In this document: piece after piece, positions 33,475-40,671 of the stretch
Layout: every line of letters starts with the position of its first letter
How positions within the stretch are numbered: the stretch's first letter is position 1
Source of the DNA: Frateuria defendens
GTDB lineage: Bacteria; Pseudomonadota; Gammaproteobacteria; Xanthomonadales; Rhodanobacteraceae
Length of the DNA: 40,671 nucleotides
NCBI RefSeq assembly: GCF_001182895.1
Contig: NZ_LFQR01000102.1
Span: 1 to 40,671, forward strand
Direction: 5' to 3'
Program-made: the position numbers and the translations under genes
Notes under the pieces: model-generated
Seen by the model: only the letters and a program-made list of their open reading frames with translations
What the model was told of the DNA's origin: nothing
Database searches by the model: none

Positions 33475-35295
33475 ATGAACACTTGGGATGCGCGCGGCTT
33501 CAACCTGCCGCGCCGACGTTTCGTACAAGGCCTGGCCCTGGGCGGCGTGGCCGCCGGCCTCGGGCTGTGGCGTGGCAACGCGCTGGCCCAGGCCGCCGCG
33601 GCCATGGGCGCGCCGCGCGAACTGCGCGGCAACCATTTCGAACTGGAGATCGGCGAGCTGCCGGTGGACTTCACCGGCCGCCGGCGCGTCGCCACCACGG
33701 TCAACGGCCAGCTGCCGGCGCCGGTGCTGCGCTGGAAGCAGGGCGACACGGTGACGCTGCGCGTGCGCAACCGCCTGGCCGTGACCAGCTCCATCCACTG
33801 GCACGGCATCGTGCTGCCGGCCGACATGGACGGCGTGCCGGGCCTGAGCTTCGACGGCATCCCGCCGGGCGGCGAGTACGTCTACCGCTTCACGGTGAGC
33901 CAGGCGGGCACCTACTGGTACCACAGCCATTCGCGCTTCCAGGAGCAGACCGGCCTTTACGGCCCGATCGTGATCGAGCCGCGCGAGGGCGAGCGCCACG
34001 CGGCGCAGCGCGACTACACCGTGCTGCTCAGCGACTGGACCGACACCGATCCGGAGCGCATCTACGCCAACCTCAAGAAGCAGAGCGACTACTACAACTA
34101 CGGCAAGCGCACCGTGGGCAGCTTCCTGCGCGACGCGCGCCGCCAGGGCCTGGGCGCCACCTGGAACGAGCGCAAGATGTGGAACCAGATGCGCATGGAC
34201 CCCACCGACCTGGTGGACGTCTCCGGCTACACCTACACCTACCTGTGCAACGGCACCACGCCGGCCGGCAACTGGACCGGGCTGTTCGGCGCCGGCGAGA
34301 AGGTGCGCCTGCGCTTCATCAACGGCTCCTCGATGAGCTTCTTCGACGTGCGCATCCCCGGCCTCAAGATGACCGTGGTGGCCGCCGACGGCCAGGACAT
34401 CGAGCCGGTGACGGTGGACGAGTTCCGCATCGGCCTGGCCGAGACCTACGACGTGATCGTGGAGCCCAGTGCCGACCGCGCCTGGACTATCTTCGCGCAG
34501 AGCATGGACCGCAGCGGCTACGCCCGCGGCACGCTGGCGCCGCGCGCGGGCCTCGGCGCCGAGGTGCCCGCGCTCGATCCGCGCCCGCTGCTTTCCATGG
34601 GCGACATGATGGGCGACATGGGGGGCATGAGCGGCATGGATCACGCTGCGATGGGCCACGACATGGCCGGCATGGACATGTCGGGCATGGACATGAGCGG
34701 CATGGACCACGGCGCCATGGCGGGCATGGACCACGGCTCGATGCAGCACGGCGGCATGGATCATGGCGCGATGAACCACGGTGCCGGCGCGCCGCTGCGC
34801 ACCGGCGTGCAGGTGGACATGCGCGTGCCCACGCCGCGCCGCAACCTCGACGATCCGGGCGTGGGGCTGCGCGACAACGGCCGGCGCGTGCTGAGCTACG
34901 CCGACCTGCATGCGGTGAACGCGCCGATCTCGCCGGAAGTGGACCGCGAGCTGACCCTGCGCCTCACCGGCAACATGGAGCGCTACCTGTGGTCCTTCGA
35001 CGGCAAGCGCTACTCCGACGCCGGCGGGCCGCTGCGCCTGAAGTACGGCGAGCGCGTGCGCATCACCCTGGTCAACGACACCATGATGACCCACCCGATC
35101 CACCTGCACGGCATGTGGAGCGAGCTGGAATCGCCGGACGGCGAGTTCCAGGTGCGCAAGCACACGGTGATGGTGCAGCCGGCGCAGCAGGTGAGCTACC
35201 GCGTCAACGCCGACGCGATCGGCCGCTGGGCCTACCACTGCCATCTGCTCTACCACATGGAGGCGGGCATGTTCCGCGAGGTGGTGGTGGCATGA
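33475..35295 (+). CDS. copA: Copper resistance multicopper oxidase CopA
   Basis: A protein of 606 residues exported by the Tat pathway (PRRRFVQGLALGGVAAGLGL). Copper ligands: HWHG (108-111), HSH (150-152), HPIHLHG (540-546) and the HCHLLYHMEAGM cluster from 588, forming the type 1 and trinuclear sites of the multicopper oxidase fold. A Met/His-rich segment at about 376-440 (repeats of GMDMSGMDH, GAMAGMDHG) probably binds copper. CopA oxidises Cu(I) and sequesters copper in the periplasm. The ATG at 33475 gives the complete Tat signal. The stop overlaps the copB start (ATGA). Confidence 0.96.
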   Translation: MNTWDARGFNLPRRRFVQGLALGGVAAGLGLWRGNALAQAAAAMGAPRELRGNHFELEIGELPVDFTGRRRVATTVNGQLPAPVLRWKQGDTVTLRVRNRLAVTSSIHWHGIVLPADMDGVPGLSFDGIPPGGEYVYRFTVSQAGTYWYHSHSRFQEQTGLYGPIVIEPREGERHAAQRDYTVLLSDWTDTDPERIYANLKKQSDYYNYGKRTVGSFLRDARRQGLGATWNERKMWNQMRMDPTDLVDVSGYTYTYLCNGTTPAGNWTGLFGAGEKVRLRFINGSSMSFFDVRIPGLKMTVVAADGQDIEPVTVDEFRIGLAETYDVIVEPSADRAWTIFAQSMDRSGYARGTLAPRAGLGAEVPALDPRPLLSMGDMMGDMGGMSGMDHAAMGHDMAGMDMSGMDMSGMDHGAMAGMDHGSMQHGGMDHGAMNHGAGAPLRTGVQVDMRVPTPRRNLDDPGVGLRDNGRRVLSYADLHAVNAPISPEVDRELTLRLTGNMERYLWSFDGKRYSDAGGPLRLKYGERVRITLVNDTMMTHPIHLHGMWSELESPDGEFQVRKHTVMVQPAQQVSYRVNADAIGRWAYHCHLLYHMEAGMFREVVVA

Positions 35296-36557
35296 GCGCG
35301 CCGATCTCCCTCCGCCACGCCGTCGCCGCCGCACTGCTGGCCCTGCCGCTCGCGCTGCCCGCGCAGGACGCCTCGATGCCGGGCATGACGATGCCCGCCC
35401 CGGCCGGCACGGCCGACGCACCGGCGGCGGCCTCGTCGTCCGACGAGCATGCCGGCCACGCGATGCACGACATGGCCGGCATGGACCACAGCATGCACGG
35501 GATGCACCACGACACGCCGGCCGCCGCGGTCTCGTCGCCCGCGCCGTCCGACGAGCATGCCGGCCATGCGATGCACGACATGGCCGGCATGGACCACAGC
35601 ATGCATGGGATGCATCACGCGATGCCGGCCGGCGCGGTCTCGTCGCCTGCGCCGGCCGGCGAGCACGCCGATCAAGCGATGCCCGACATGCCCGGCATGG
35701 ATCACAGCATGCACGGGATGCACCACGCGATGCCGGCTGCCGCGGCCTCGTCGCCTGCGCCAGCCAGCGAGCATGCCGATCACGCGATGCACGACATGGC
35801 CGGCATGGATCACAGCATGCACGGGATGCATCACGACATGCAGGCGGCCGCGTCGTCGCTGCCGCCCAACGACCACGTAGCCCCGCCGCCACCGCAGCAC
35901 GCGATGCCGGGCATGGCGATGGACGCGATGGCCGACACCATGGAGATGGACGACAAGGCCTGGCGCGGCATGCTGCTGGCCGACCGGCTGGAGCGCACGC
36001 GCAGCACCGGCGGCGACTACGCCAGCGCGTGGGAAGTGGAAGGCTGGTACGGCGGCGACGTCGATCGCGTGTGGCTGCGCAGCGAAGGCGAGCGCAGCCG
36101 CACCGGCACCGAGGACGCGCGGGTGGAAGCCCTGTGGGGCCACGCCTTCGCCGCCTTCTGGGATTGGCAGCTCGGCGTGCGCCACGACTTCGGCCAGGGC
36201 CCGGGCCGGCAGTGGGCGGGCTTCGGCGTGCAGGGCCTGGCGCCGTACTGGTTCGAGGTGCAGGCGATGGTCTATGCCGGCCCGCAGGGCCGCACCGCGG
36301 CGCGGGTGGAGCTTGCGCACGAGCTGCTGCTGACCCAGAAGCTGATCCTTCAGCCGCGGGTGGAGGCGAACTTCTACGGCAAGGACGACCCGCGCCGCGA
36401 CGTGCGCTCGGGCCTCTCCAGCGTCGAGGCCGGGCTGCGCCTGCGCTACGAGTTCAGCCGCCGCTTCGCGCCGTACGTGGGCGTGAACTGGTCGCGGCGC
36501 TACGCCGGCCCAGCCAACGAAACCACCTGGGTGGCCGGCGTGCGGATGTGGTTCTGA
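35292..36557 (+). CDS. copB: Copper resistance outer-membrane protein CopB
   Basis: A protein of 421 residues. Signal peptide to about residue 26 (LLALPLALPAQD), then a His/Met-rich region made of four tandem 36-residue units (residues 51-194; core HAMHDMAGMDHSMHGMHH), then a C-terminal beta-barrel domain (AWEVEGWYGGDVDRVWLRSE, FWDWQLGVRHDFGQGPGRQW, LQPRVEANFYGKDDPRRDVR) ending in an aromatic residue as outer-membrane proteins do (VRMWF). CopB is an outer-membrane component of copper export/sequestration. Translation is coupled to copA. Confidence 0.95.
   Translation: MSAPISLRHAVAAALLALPLALPAQDASMPGMTMPAPAGTADAPAAASSSDEHAGHAMHDMAGMDHSMHGMHHDTPAAAVSSPAPSDEHAGHAMHDMAGMDHSMHGMHHAMPAGAVSSPAPAGEHADQAMPDMPGMDHSMHGMHHAMPAAAASSPAPASEHADHAMHDMAGMDHSMHGMHHDMQAAASSLPPNDHVAPPPPQHAMPGMAMDAMADTMEMDDKAWRGMLLADRLERTRSTGGDYASAWEVEGWYGGDVDRVWLRSEGERSRTGTEDARVEALWGHAFAAFWDWQLGVRHDFGQGPGRQWAGFGVQGLAPYWFEVQAMVYAGPQGRTAARVELAHELLLTQKLILQPRVEANFYGKDDPRRDVRSGLSSVEAGLRLRYEFSRRFAPYVGVNWSRRYAGPANETTWVAGVRMWF
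35442..35873 (+). repeat. Four tandem 108-bp repeats in copB
   Basis: Units start at 35442, 35550, 35658 and 35766. Each encodes 36 residues with the core MDHSMHGMHH. The third unit differs most (QAMPDMPG). Such arrays change copy number by slippage or recombination and keep the frame. Confidence 0.93.
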
Positions 36558-36561
36558 AGAC

Positions 36562-36597
36562 GGCGGAGCGGGGCGCGGTGCGCGGCCCCGCTCCGCC
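36562..36597 (+). terminator. Terminator-type hairpin after copB
   Basis: Perfect 13-bp arms GGCGGAGCGGGGC and GCCCCGCTCCGCC with a 10-nt loop, 5 bases after the copB stop. No long T-run follows. Confidence 0.65.
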
Positions 36598-36699
36598 TTC
36601 CTGCGCAACGGACCGGCGAGGCGCGGTGTTGGCCGTGCGGCTGGCCGTCGTCCGCGTAGTCCGCAGGCAACGTGTTCATCGTCCACCCAGCTAGTGAAC

Positions 36700-36722
36700 G
36701 CCTCTCCCCGCCGGGGAGAGGC
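36700..36722. repeat. GCCTCTCCCC palindromic repeat
   Basis: Arms GCCTCTCCCC and GGGGAGAGGC with a GCC loop. Its relatives are the mfd insert at 27866 and the GCTCCCC/GGGGAGC hairpin at 40595. The rest of 36598-36815 shows no gene. Confidence 0.7.
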
Positions 36723-36815
36723 TGCCGGCAGGCCGGTGAGGGGCGGGCGGAGCGGATGCGCCAAGTGCGCCACGCACTCCCTTCCCGAGCTTTGGAAGCC
36801 AGCGCCACCGCGCCG

Positions 36816-37454
36816 TCAATAGGCCGCCGTAACGCGCCGCCGCCCGGCATCGTCCCGCTCGATCTGGTCGAGCACTGCCACCGCGAAGTCGGCCACGCTG
36901 ATGCGGCTCCTGCCCTCGCCATCGACCAGCAACTGGTCGCCGCCGAGGCGGTAGCGGCCGCTGCGCTCGCCGTCCTCGAGCAGGGCGGCCGGGCTGACGT
37001 AGGTCCAGTCGAGCGCCCGCTCGGCGCGGAACAGATCCAGCGCCCGGCCCTGCGCCTGCGCTTCCGGCTTCCACTCGGCGGGGAAGGCCGGATCGTCCAT
37101 CACGCGCACGCCCGGCGCCGCTTCCAGTGAGCCCGCGCCGCCGACCCACAGCAGGCGGCGCACGCCGGCCTTGGGCAGTTGTTCGAGCAGCACGCCGGCG
37201 TTGCGCGCAATGCTGTCGGCGTCGCCGTCGCGGCGGCCGGAGAGGCTGGCGAGAGCGGCCCCGGCGTCGCGCACGGCATCGAGCCAGCTGGACGGCTGCG
37301 CCACGTCGCCGCGGCTCACGTGCAGATGCTCGTGCCGGCGATCCAGGCGGGCGGGATCGCGCACGATGGCGACCACCTCGTGCCCGCGCGCCAGCGCTTC
37401 GTCGAGGATGGCGTGGCCGATGTGGCCGGTGGCGCCGAACAGGGCGAGCTTCAT
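36816..37454 (-). CDS. NAD(P)-binding oxidoreductase (YwnB/NmrA-like)
   Basis: A protein of 212 residues. N-terminal MKLALFGATGHIGHAILDEA contains the GxxGxxG dinucleotide motif; REGIVRDPARL-like VAIVRDPARL follows. LLWVGGAGSLEAAPG and DWTYVSPAALLEDGERSGRY are typical of the NAD(P)H-binding family PF13460. The C-terminal DFAVAVLDQIE closes the fold. The substrate is unknown. It is divergent from the LysR gene, with 106 bp between, which implies regulation by that LysR protein, the usual arrangement. Confidence 0.87.
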   Translation of the reverse strand: MKLALFGATGHIGHAILDEALARGHEVVAIVRDPARLDRRHEHLHVSRGDVAQPSSWLDAVRDAGAALASLSGRRDGDADSIARNAGVLLEQLPKAGVRRLLWVGGAGSLEAAPGVRVMDDPAFPAEWKPEAQAQGRALDLFRAERALDWTYVSPAALLEDGERSGRYRLGGDQLLVDGEGRSRISVADFAVAVLDQIERDDAGRRRVTAAY

Positions 37455-37560
37455 GGAGGCACTCCGTTGGGATAGGCGATGAAGTCTGCGCCTCGGCATT
37501 GGTTCGATAAACCGATCCATGGATAATTCACCGTCAAGTCTGGCTTTACAGTGAGTCGGC
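37455..37560. promoter_or_regulatory. Divergent promoter region with LysR-box candidate
   Basis: GGTT-CGATA-AACC at 37501-37513 is an interrupted dyad, extended to one more A/T pair outside. It lies between the two divergent genes, where LysR-type regulators bind (T-N11-A class). Confidence 0.4.
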
Positions 37561-38457
37561 ATGGGCCGCGACATCAACCTCAACCGCCTGGGCGTGTTCG
37601 TGGCCCTGGTGCAGGCCGGCTCCTTCACCGCCGCGGCCGAGGCGCTGGGCCTGACCAAGGCGATGGTGAGCCAGCACCTGGCGCGCTTGGAACAGGAGCT
37701 GGGCGTGGCGCTCCTGGTGCGCAGCACGCGGCGGATGGCGCTCACCGAGGCCGGCGCGCTGTTCCACGCCGACTGTGTGCGCATCCTGGCCGAGACGGCG
37801 GCGGCGATCGAGCGCGTGGGCGAGGCGCGCGACACGCCCAGCGGCGTGCTGCGCCTGACCACCACCACCGATTATGGCGTGGCGGTAGTGGCGCCCGCGC
37901 TGGCCGAGTTCGGGCGCCGGCATCCGCAGCTGCAGTTCGACCTGGTGATCGACGACGAGGTGGCGGACCTGATCGCGGGGCGCTTCGACCTATCCATTCG
38001 CGTCGGCTGGCTGCGCGATTCGGGCCTGCGCGCGGCGCGGCTGGGCGGCTTCCGCCAGCTGGCCGTGGCCGCGCCCGCCTACCTCGCCTCGCACGGCACC
38101 CCGCGCCGGCCGGAGGACTTGGCCGCGCACGACTGGCTCGCCATTGCCGTGCTGGCCTCGCCGCTGCGCTGGACCTTCACCGCCGCCAACGGCCGGCGCC
38201 GCACGGTGCGCATGCGCCAGGTGGCACAGGCCAACAACGCCGCCGCCGTGCACGCGATGGCGCTGGCCGGCGCGGGCGTCGCCGTGCTGCCGGACTACCT
38301 GGTGGAGGCGGACCTGCGCGCGGGGCGGCTGCAAGCCTTGCTGGCCTCGCATCGCCTGCCCGAGGGCGGCATTCACGCGGTCTATCCGGGCCGCCAGCCA
38401 CCGGCCAAGGTGCGCGTGTTCATCGACTTCCTGCGCGAGCGGCTCGCGCAGCGGTGA
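37561..38457 (+). CDS. LysR-family transcriptional regulator
   Basis: A protein of 298 residues. The helix-turn-helix is at residues about 4-62 (LNRLGVFVALVQAGSFTAAA EALGLTKAMVSQHLARLEQE). A linker helix and the periplasmic-binding-like effector domain follow (GVLRLTTTTDYGVAVVAPAL, DLSIRVGWLRDSGLRAARLG, VHAMALAGAGVAVLPDYLVE). The inducer is not evident. It probably controls itself and the divergent NAD(P)-binding protein at 36816. The ATG at 37561 is the only start before the HTH. Confidence 0.94.
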   Translation: MGRDINLNRLGVFVALVQAGSFTAAAEALGLTKAMVSQHLARLEQELGVALLVRSTRRMALTEAGALFHADCVRILAETAAAIERVGEARDTPSGVLRLTTTTDYGVAVVAPALAEFGRRHPQLQFDLVIDDEVADLIAGRFDLSIRVGWLRDSGLRAARLGGFRQLAVAAPAYLASHGTPRRPEDLAAHDWLAIAVLASPLRWTFTAANGRRRTVRMRQVAQANNAAAVHAMALAGAGVAVLPDYLVEADLRAGRLQALLASHRLPEGGIHAVYPGRQPPAKVRVFIDFLRERLAQR

Positions 38458-38494
38458 GGGCCTGTTCCACGATCTCCTTGCGGGCGCTACCACC

Positions 38495-38574
38495 GTGTAG
38501 GAGCGAGCTTGCGCGCGACCGTCGCACCACGGCCGCCGCTCCGTAGGTTTGTCGCGCGCGAGGCGCGCCTACAC
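38495..38574. repeat. Inverted pair of REP-like elements
   Basis: GTGTAGGAGCGAGCTTGCGC (38495 on) and, inverted, GTCGCGCGCGAGGCGCGCCT (38551 on) are complementary over most of their length. Similar TGTAGGAGCG repeats are scattered in genomes of this group and in pseudomonads. The dispersed CCTGTTC...GATCT repeat (copy 2, 38459-38484) lies just upstream. Confidence 0.7.
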
Positions 38575-38601
38575 GGCTTTCGACGCAGTAGTGGGCGGCG
38601 C

Positions 38602-39396
38602 TTATGGCGCCGCCTTCGTGCGCGCCCCCTCCGGCGGCGTCAGCATGATCTCGAACAGCTTCGGCCAGCGCTTGCCGGTGACGAACAGGCGGTCGTGCTT
38701 CGCGTCGTAGGCGATGCCGTTGAGCACGTCGTCGACGGGGTTGCCGAGCCGGCTGGTGTCGAGCAGGCCGGCGAGGTCGATCCAGGCGGTCACGCGGCCG
38801 CTCTTGGGGTCGATGCGCGCGATGCGGTTGGTCATCCACACGTTGGCGTAGAGCTCGCCCTTCACCCATTCCAGCTCGTTGAGGTTCTGCACCGGCTGGC
38901 CGTCGGCGGTGACCGGGAGGCTGCCGGTCTGGCGCATCGTGGCCGGGTCCAGCACGCGCAGCACCGCCGTGCCGTCGCTCATGTAGACGCGCGCGTCGTC
39001 GCGGGTCAGCGCCCAGCCTTCGCCGGGGTAGCGGAAGCTGGCGAGGACCTTGAAGCTGGCGAGGTCGCGCACGGCGCCGATGCCGCTGCGCCAAGTGAGC
39101 TGCATCAGGCGGCCCTGCCAGTCCACGATGCCCTCGCCGAAGTACTGCGGTGGCAGCGCGTCCTGCTGCAGCACCTTGCCGGTGGCCAGCGCCACCTTGC
39201 GCACGGTGGATTCGCCGCGCTCGCCGGTGCTCTCGTAGAGAAAGCCGTCCTTGTAGAACAGGCCCTCGGTGAAGGCGCCGGTGTCGTGCGGGTAGCTGCG
39301 CACCACCTTGTAGCCGTAGACCGGCACGGCCGCCATGGCGGGGGCGGCCAGCAGGGCCAGCGGGAGGGCGAGGGCTTGCAGGAGGCGTCGGGTCAT
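38602..39396 (-). CDS. Glutaminyl-peptide cyclotransferase
   Basis: A protein of 264 residues with signal peptide (LLQALALPLALLAAPAMAAV). The mature domain is a five-bladed beta-propeller of the PF05096 family: YPHDTGAFTEGLFYKDGFLY ES, YFGEGIVDWQGRLMQLTW, YPGEGWALTRDDARVYMSDG, NELEWVKGELYANVWMTNRI ARID, DVLNGIAYDAKHDRLFVTGK RWPKLFEI. The conserved FTEGL Glu and the LNELEW and TGKxWPxLFEI motifs are present. It converts N-terminal Gln to pyroglutamate in exported peptides. The plant and Xanthomonas enzymes are the closest known types. Confidence 0.95.
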   Translation of the reverse strand: MTRRLLQALALPLALLAAPAMAAVPVYGYKVVRSYPHDTGAFTEGLFYKDGFLYESTGERGESTVRKVALATGKVLQQDALPPQYFGEGIVDWQGRLMQLTWRSGIGAVRDLASFKVLASFRYPGEGWALTRDDARVYMSDGTAVLRVLDPATMRQTGSLPVTADGQPVQNLNELEWVKGELYANVWMTNRIARIDPKSGRVTAWIDLAGLLDTSRLGNPVDDVLNGIAYDAKHDRLFVTGKRWPKLFEIMLTPPEGARTKAAP

Positions 39397-39424
39397 GGGC
39401 GATGGGAACCGTGGCGAGTCGGGG

Positions 39425-40351
39425 CTAGTCGGTGATCTGCCGCCCCTCGGGCGTGCCCGACCACTCGGCCGGCGTCGCCGCGCGCGGGCGGTGCAGCAGG
39501 GGATGGGCGAACACCGCGGCGAGGATCACCACCACGCCGAGGTAGAAGCGCAGGTCCAGCTGGCGCTGCTCGCCGAGCAGCAGCATCGCCAGCACGATGG
39601 CGTAGACCGGCTCCAGGTTGGTCACCATCTGCGTGCCGAAGGCGCTCAGGTGGCGCAGCGCGACCAGCGCCAGCGCGAACGGCAGCAGGGTGCAGCCGAA
39701 GGACAGCGCGAGCAGCAGCAGCGCGTCGTGCGCGCCCGGCAGCACGAAGGCCGCGCCGGCGTGCGGCAGCAGCGGCGCCAGTGCGGTGAGCAGGATGGTG
39801 CCGGTGCCCAGTTCCAGGAAAGTGACGGTGAGCGGATCGCCGTGCTCGACCAGCCGCTTGTTGAACGCGCCGAACAGCGCCACCAGCAGCGCGGACAGCG
39901 CGCCCATCGCGATGCCGGCACGCATGCCCGCCGGCACGCCGCCCACCACCAGCAGCACGCCCGGCACCACGGCAGCGCCGATCAGGAGCTCGCGCGGGTC
40001 GAAGCGGCGGCGGGCGATCCACGGCTCGATCAGCGACAGGAACACGGGCCCCAGCGCGATGCAGGTGGCGCCCACCGAGGCGTTGGAGAGCTTGATCGCG
40101 GCGTAGAAGGTGAGCCAGTGCAGCGAAACCAGCGCACCGATGCCGGCATAGGCCAGCCGCAGCCGCCAGCCCATCGCGCGCAGGCCGCGCCACACCTTAG
40201 GCAGCGCCAGCAGCGCGATCGCTACCAGCAGCATGCGCCACCACACCAGCGGCAGCGCAGGCAGGGTGATCAGCTTGCCGAGGATCGCGGTAAAGCCCCA
40301 TAGCAGCACGCAGAAGTGGATTTGCAGGCGGGCCTGACTGAGGGCGTGCAT
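39425..40351 (-). CDS. EamA/DMT-family transporter
   Basis: A protein of 308 residues with about ten membrane helices and two EamA repeats: the first begins LQIHFCVLLWGFTAILGKLI, the second MGALSALLVALFGAFNKRLV. Other helices include LVWWRMLLVAIALLALPKVW and FYLGVVVILAAVFAHPLLHR. Conserved EamA features are the LEP (TNLEPVYAIVLAMLLLGEQR) and the LGPVF helix. It probably exports small metabolites; the substrate is not predictable. The ATG at 40351 was chosen over an upstream start giving a 35-residue extension rich in Thr and Pro. Confidence 0.9.
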   Translation of the reverse strand: MHALSQARLQIHFCVLLWGFTAILGKLITLPALPLVWWRMLLVAIALLALPKVWRGLRAMGWRLRLAYAGIGALVSLHWLTFYAAIKLSNASVGATCIALGPVFLSLIEPWIARRRFDPRELLIGAAVVPGVLLVVGGVPAGMRAGIAMGALSALLVALFGAFNKRLVEHGDPLTVTFLELGTGTILLTALAPLLPHAGAAFVLPGAHDALLLLALSFGCTLLPFALALVALRHLSAFGTQMVTNLEPVYAIVLAMLLLGEQRQLDLRFYLGVVVILAAVFAHPLLHRPRAATPAEWSGTPEGRQITD

Positions 40352-40495
40352 GCGCGGATCGCGGAAGATGATGGAGTGAGGGATTGTAGAGGGCTGTGCG
40401 GGTGGCGTGGTGGTGCGGGAAATTGCGGTGGCGCGGGGTTGTGCGCGCGCAGACACATGTGCGCCGGCGTAGAGCTGATGGGGGCTAAGCGATAA

Positions 40496-40522
40496 GAGCC
40501 TGTTCGCGATCTTCCTGCGGGT
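40496..40522 (+). repeat. Dispersed CCTGTTC...GATCTTCCTGCGGG repeat, copy 3
   Basis: GAGCCTGTTCGCGATCTTCC here and GCCTGTTCCACGATCTCCTT at 38459 align with the minus-strand copy at 30091. It is a short, spread-out repeat. Confidence 0.5.
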
Positions 40523-40571
40523 GTCTGTGAGGGAGGGCTTGCTGTGCTGTTGAAGCTTCGTCGCAATCTGG

Positions 40572-40648
40572 CCGGCCCTTTGGGCCGGAGTTTCGCTCCC
40601 CTGCCGGGGAGCGAGTTACTTTCTCTTGCTTGTCCAAGAGAAAGTAAC
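40572..40648. repeat. Cluster of three hairpins at the window end
   Basis: CCGGCCC-TTT-GGGCCGG (40572-40588), GCTCCCC-TGCC-GGGGAGC (40595-40612) and GTTACTTTCTCTTG / CAAGAGAAAGTAAC with loop CTTGTC (40615-40648). All pair perfectly. The last is known to me as a common intergenic module in this order (GAGTTACTTTCTCTTG). A gene likely follows beyond the window. Confidence 0.8.
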
Positions 40649-40671
40649 CAAAGAGAAGGACACCCCGAGGG

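Noticed and set aside
35442-35873. Regular tandem repeats considered as a CRISPR array
   Set aside because: The period is 108 bp, there are no unique spacers, and the units encode in-frame His/Met-rich peptides of CopB.
31315-35892. 1,525-codon open frame on the minus strand
   Set aside because: Only its last 167 codons (the Slp lipoprotein) are real. The rest runs antisense to copA and copB and out of frame with rlmJ.
33483-36557. 1,024-codon frame on the plus strand covering copA and copB
   Set aside because: The first part is copA read in the wrong frame; only the portion from 35292 is a real protein (CopB).

Overview
The window reads as a piece of a high-GC gammaproteobacterial chromosome. 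It is most likely a member of the Lysobacterales (Xanthomonadales), perhaps the Rhodanobacteraceae (Dyella, Rhodanobacter, Frateuria or Luteibacter type). The reasons are a copL-copA-copB copper operon, a periplasmic beta-propeller glutaminyl cyclase, two FimT/PilV/PilW/PilX/PilY1/PilE minor-pilin clusters, and several short palindromic repeats that I recall from this order. The genus is an inference.

Positions 1-11,890 are a mobile, partly decayed accessory region with visibly lower GC than the rest. It opens with a tyrosine-recombinase gene whose catalytic domain is replaced by an unrelated tail (104-1201). Two small lipoprotein genes follow (1521-2066 and 3503-3982), each preceded by the same roughly 270-bp leader. 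An IS5-family element lies between them, and its right end coincides with the start of the second leader. After the second lipoprotein come a candidate permuted papain-like protein (3986-5023), a coiled-coil membrane protein (5048-5614) and a large SF1 helicase with a C-terminal phospholipase-D nuclease domain (5629-11184). The helicase gene is split by a complete IS66-family element (5818-7840) with a perfect 8-bp target duplication, and the reading frame is restored exactly if the element is removed. A truncated IS3-family element follows, and the region stops at the 3' end of a tRNA-Thr(CGT) gene (11894-11969). That is the usual geometry of an island integrated at a tRNA.

Positions 12,126-25,587 hold two divergent type IV minor-pilin operons. 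The minus-strand operon runs pilE, fimT, pilV, pilW, pilX, pilY1. The plus-strand operon runs fimT, pilV, pilW, pilX, pilY1, pilE. Most junctions overlap by a few bases, so each set is probably translationally coupled. The two PilY1 tip proteins share the C-terminal beta-propeller but have different N-terminal modules: von Willebrand A-like in one and lectin-like in the other. This suggests alternative adhesive tips on the same pilus machinery.

Positions 25,663-40,351 are chromosomal backbone: mfd (with an intergenic-type repeat inserted in frame), a GNAT acetyltransferase, a remnant of a YjbR-type gene, a cation-diffusion transporter, an Slp-type lipoprotein, rlmJ, the copLAB copper-resistance operon, a divergent NAD(P)-binding protein/LysR regulator pair, a glutaminyl cyclase and an EamA-type transporter. 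The window ends in a dense cluster of hairpin repeats.

The best candidate for an undescribed system is the 3503-11184 operon (lipoprotein, papain-like protein, coiled-coil membrane protein, helicase-nuclease), which looks like cargo for defence, competition or mobilisation and has been silenced or remodelled by IS66.
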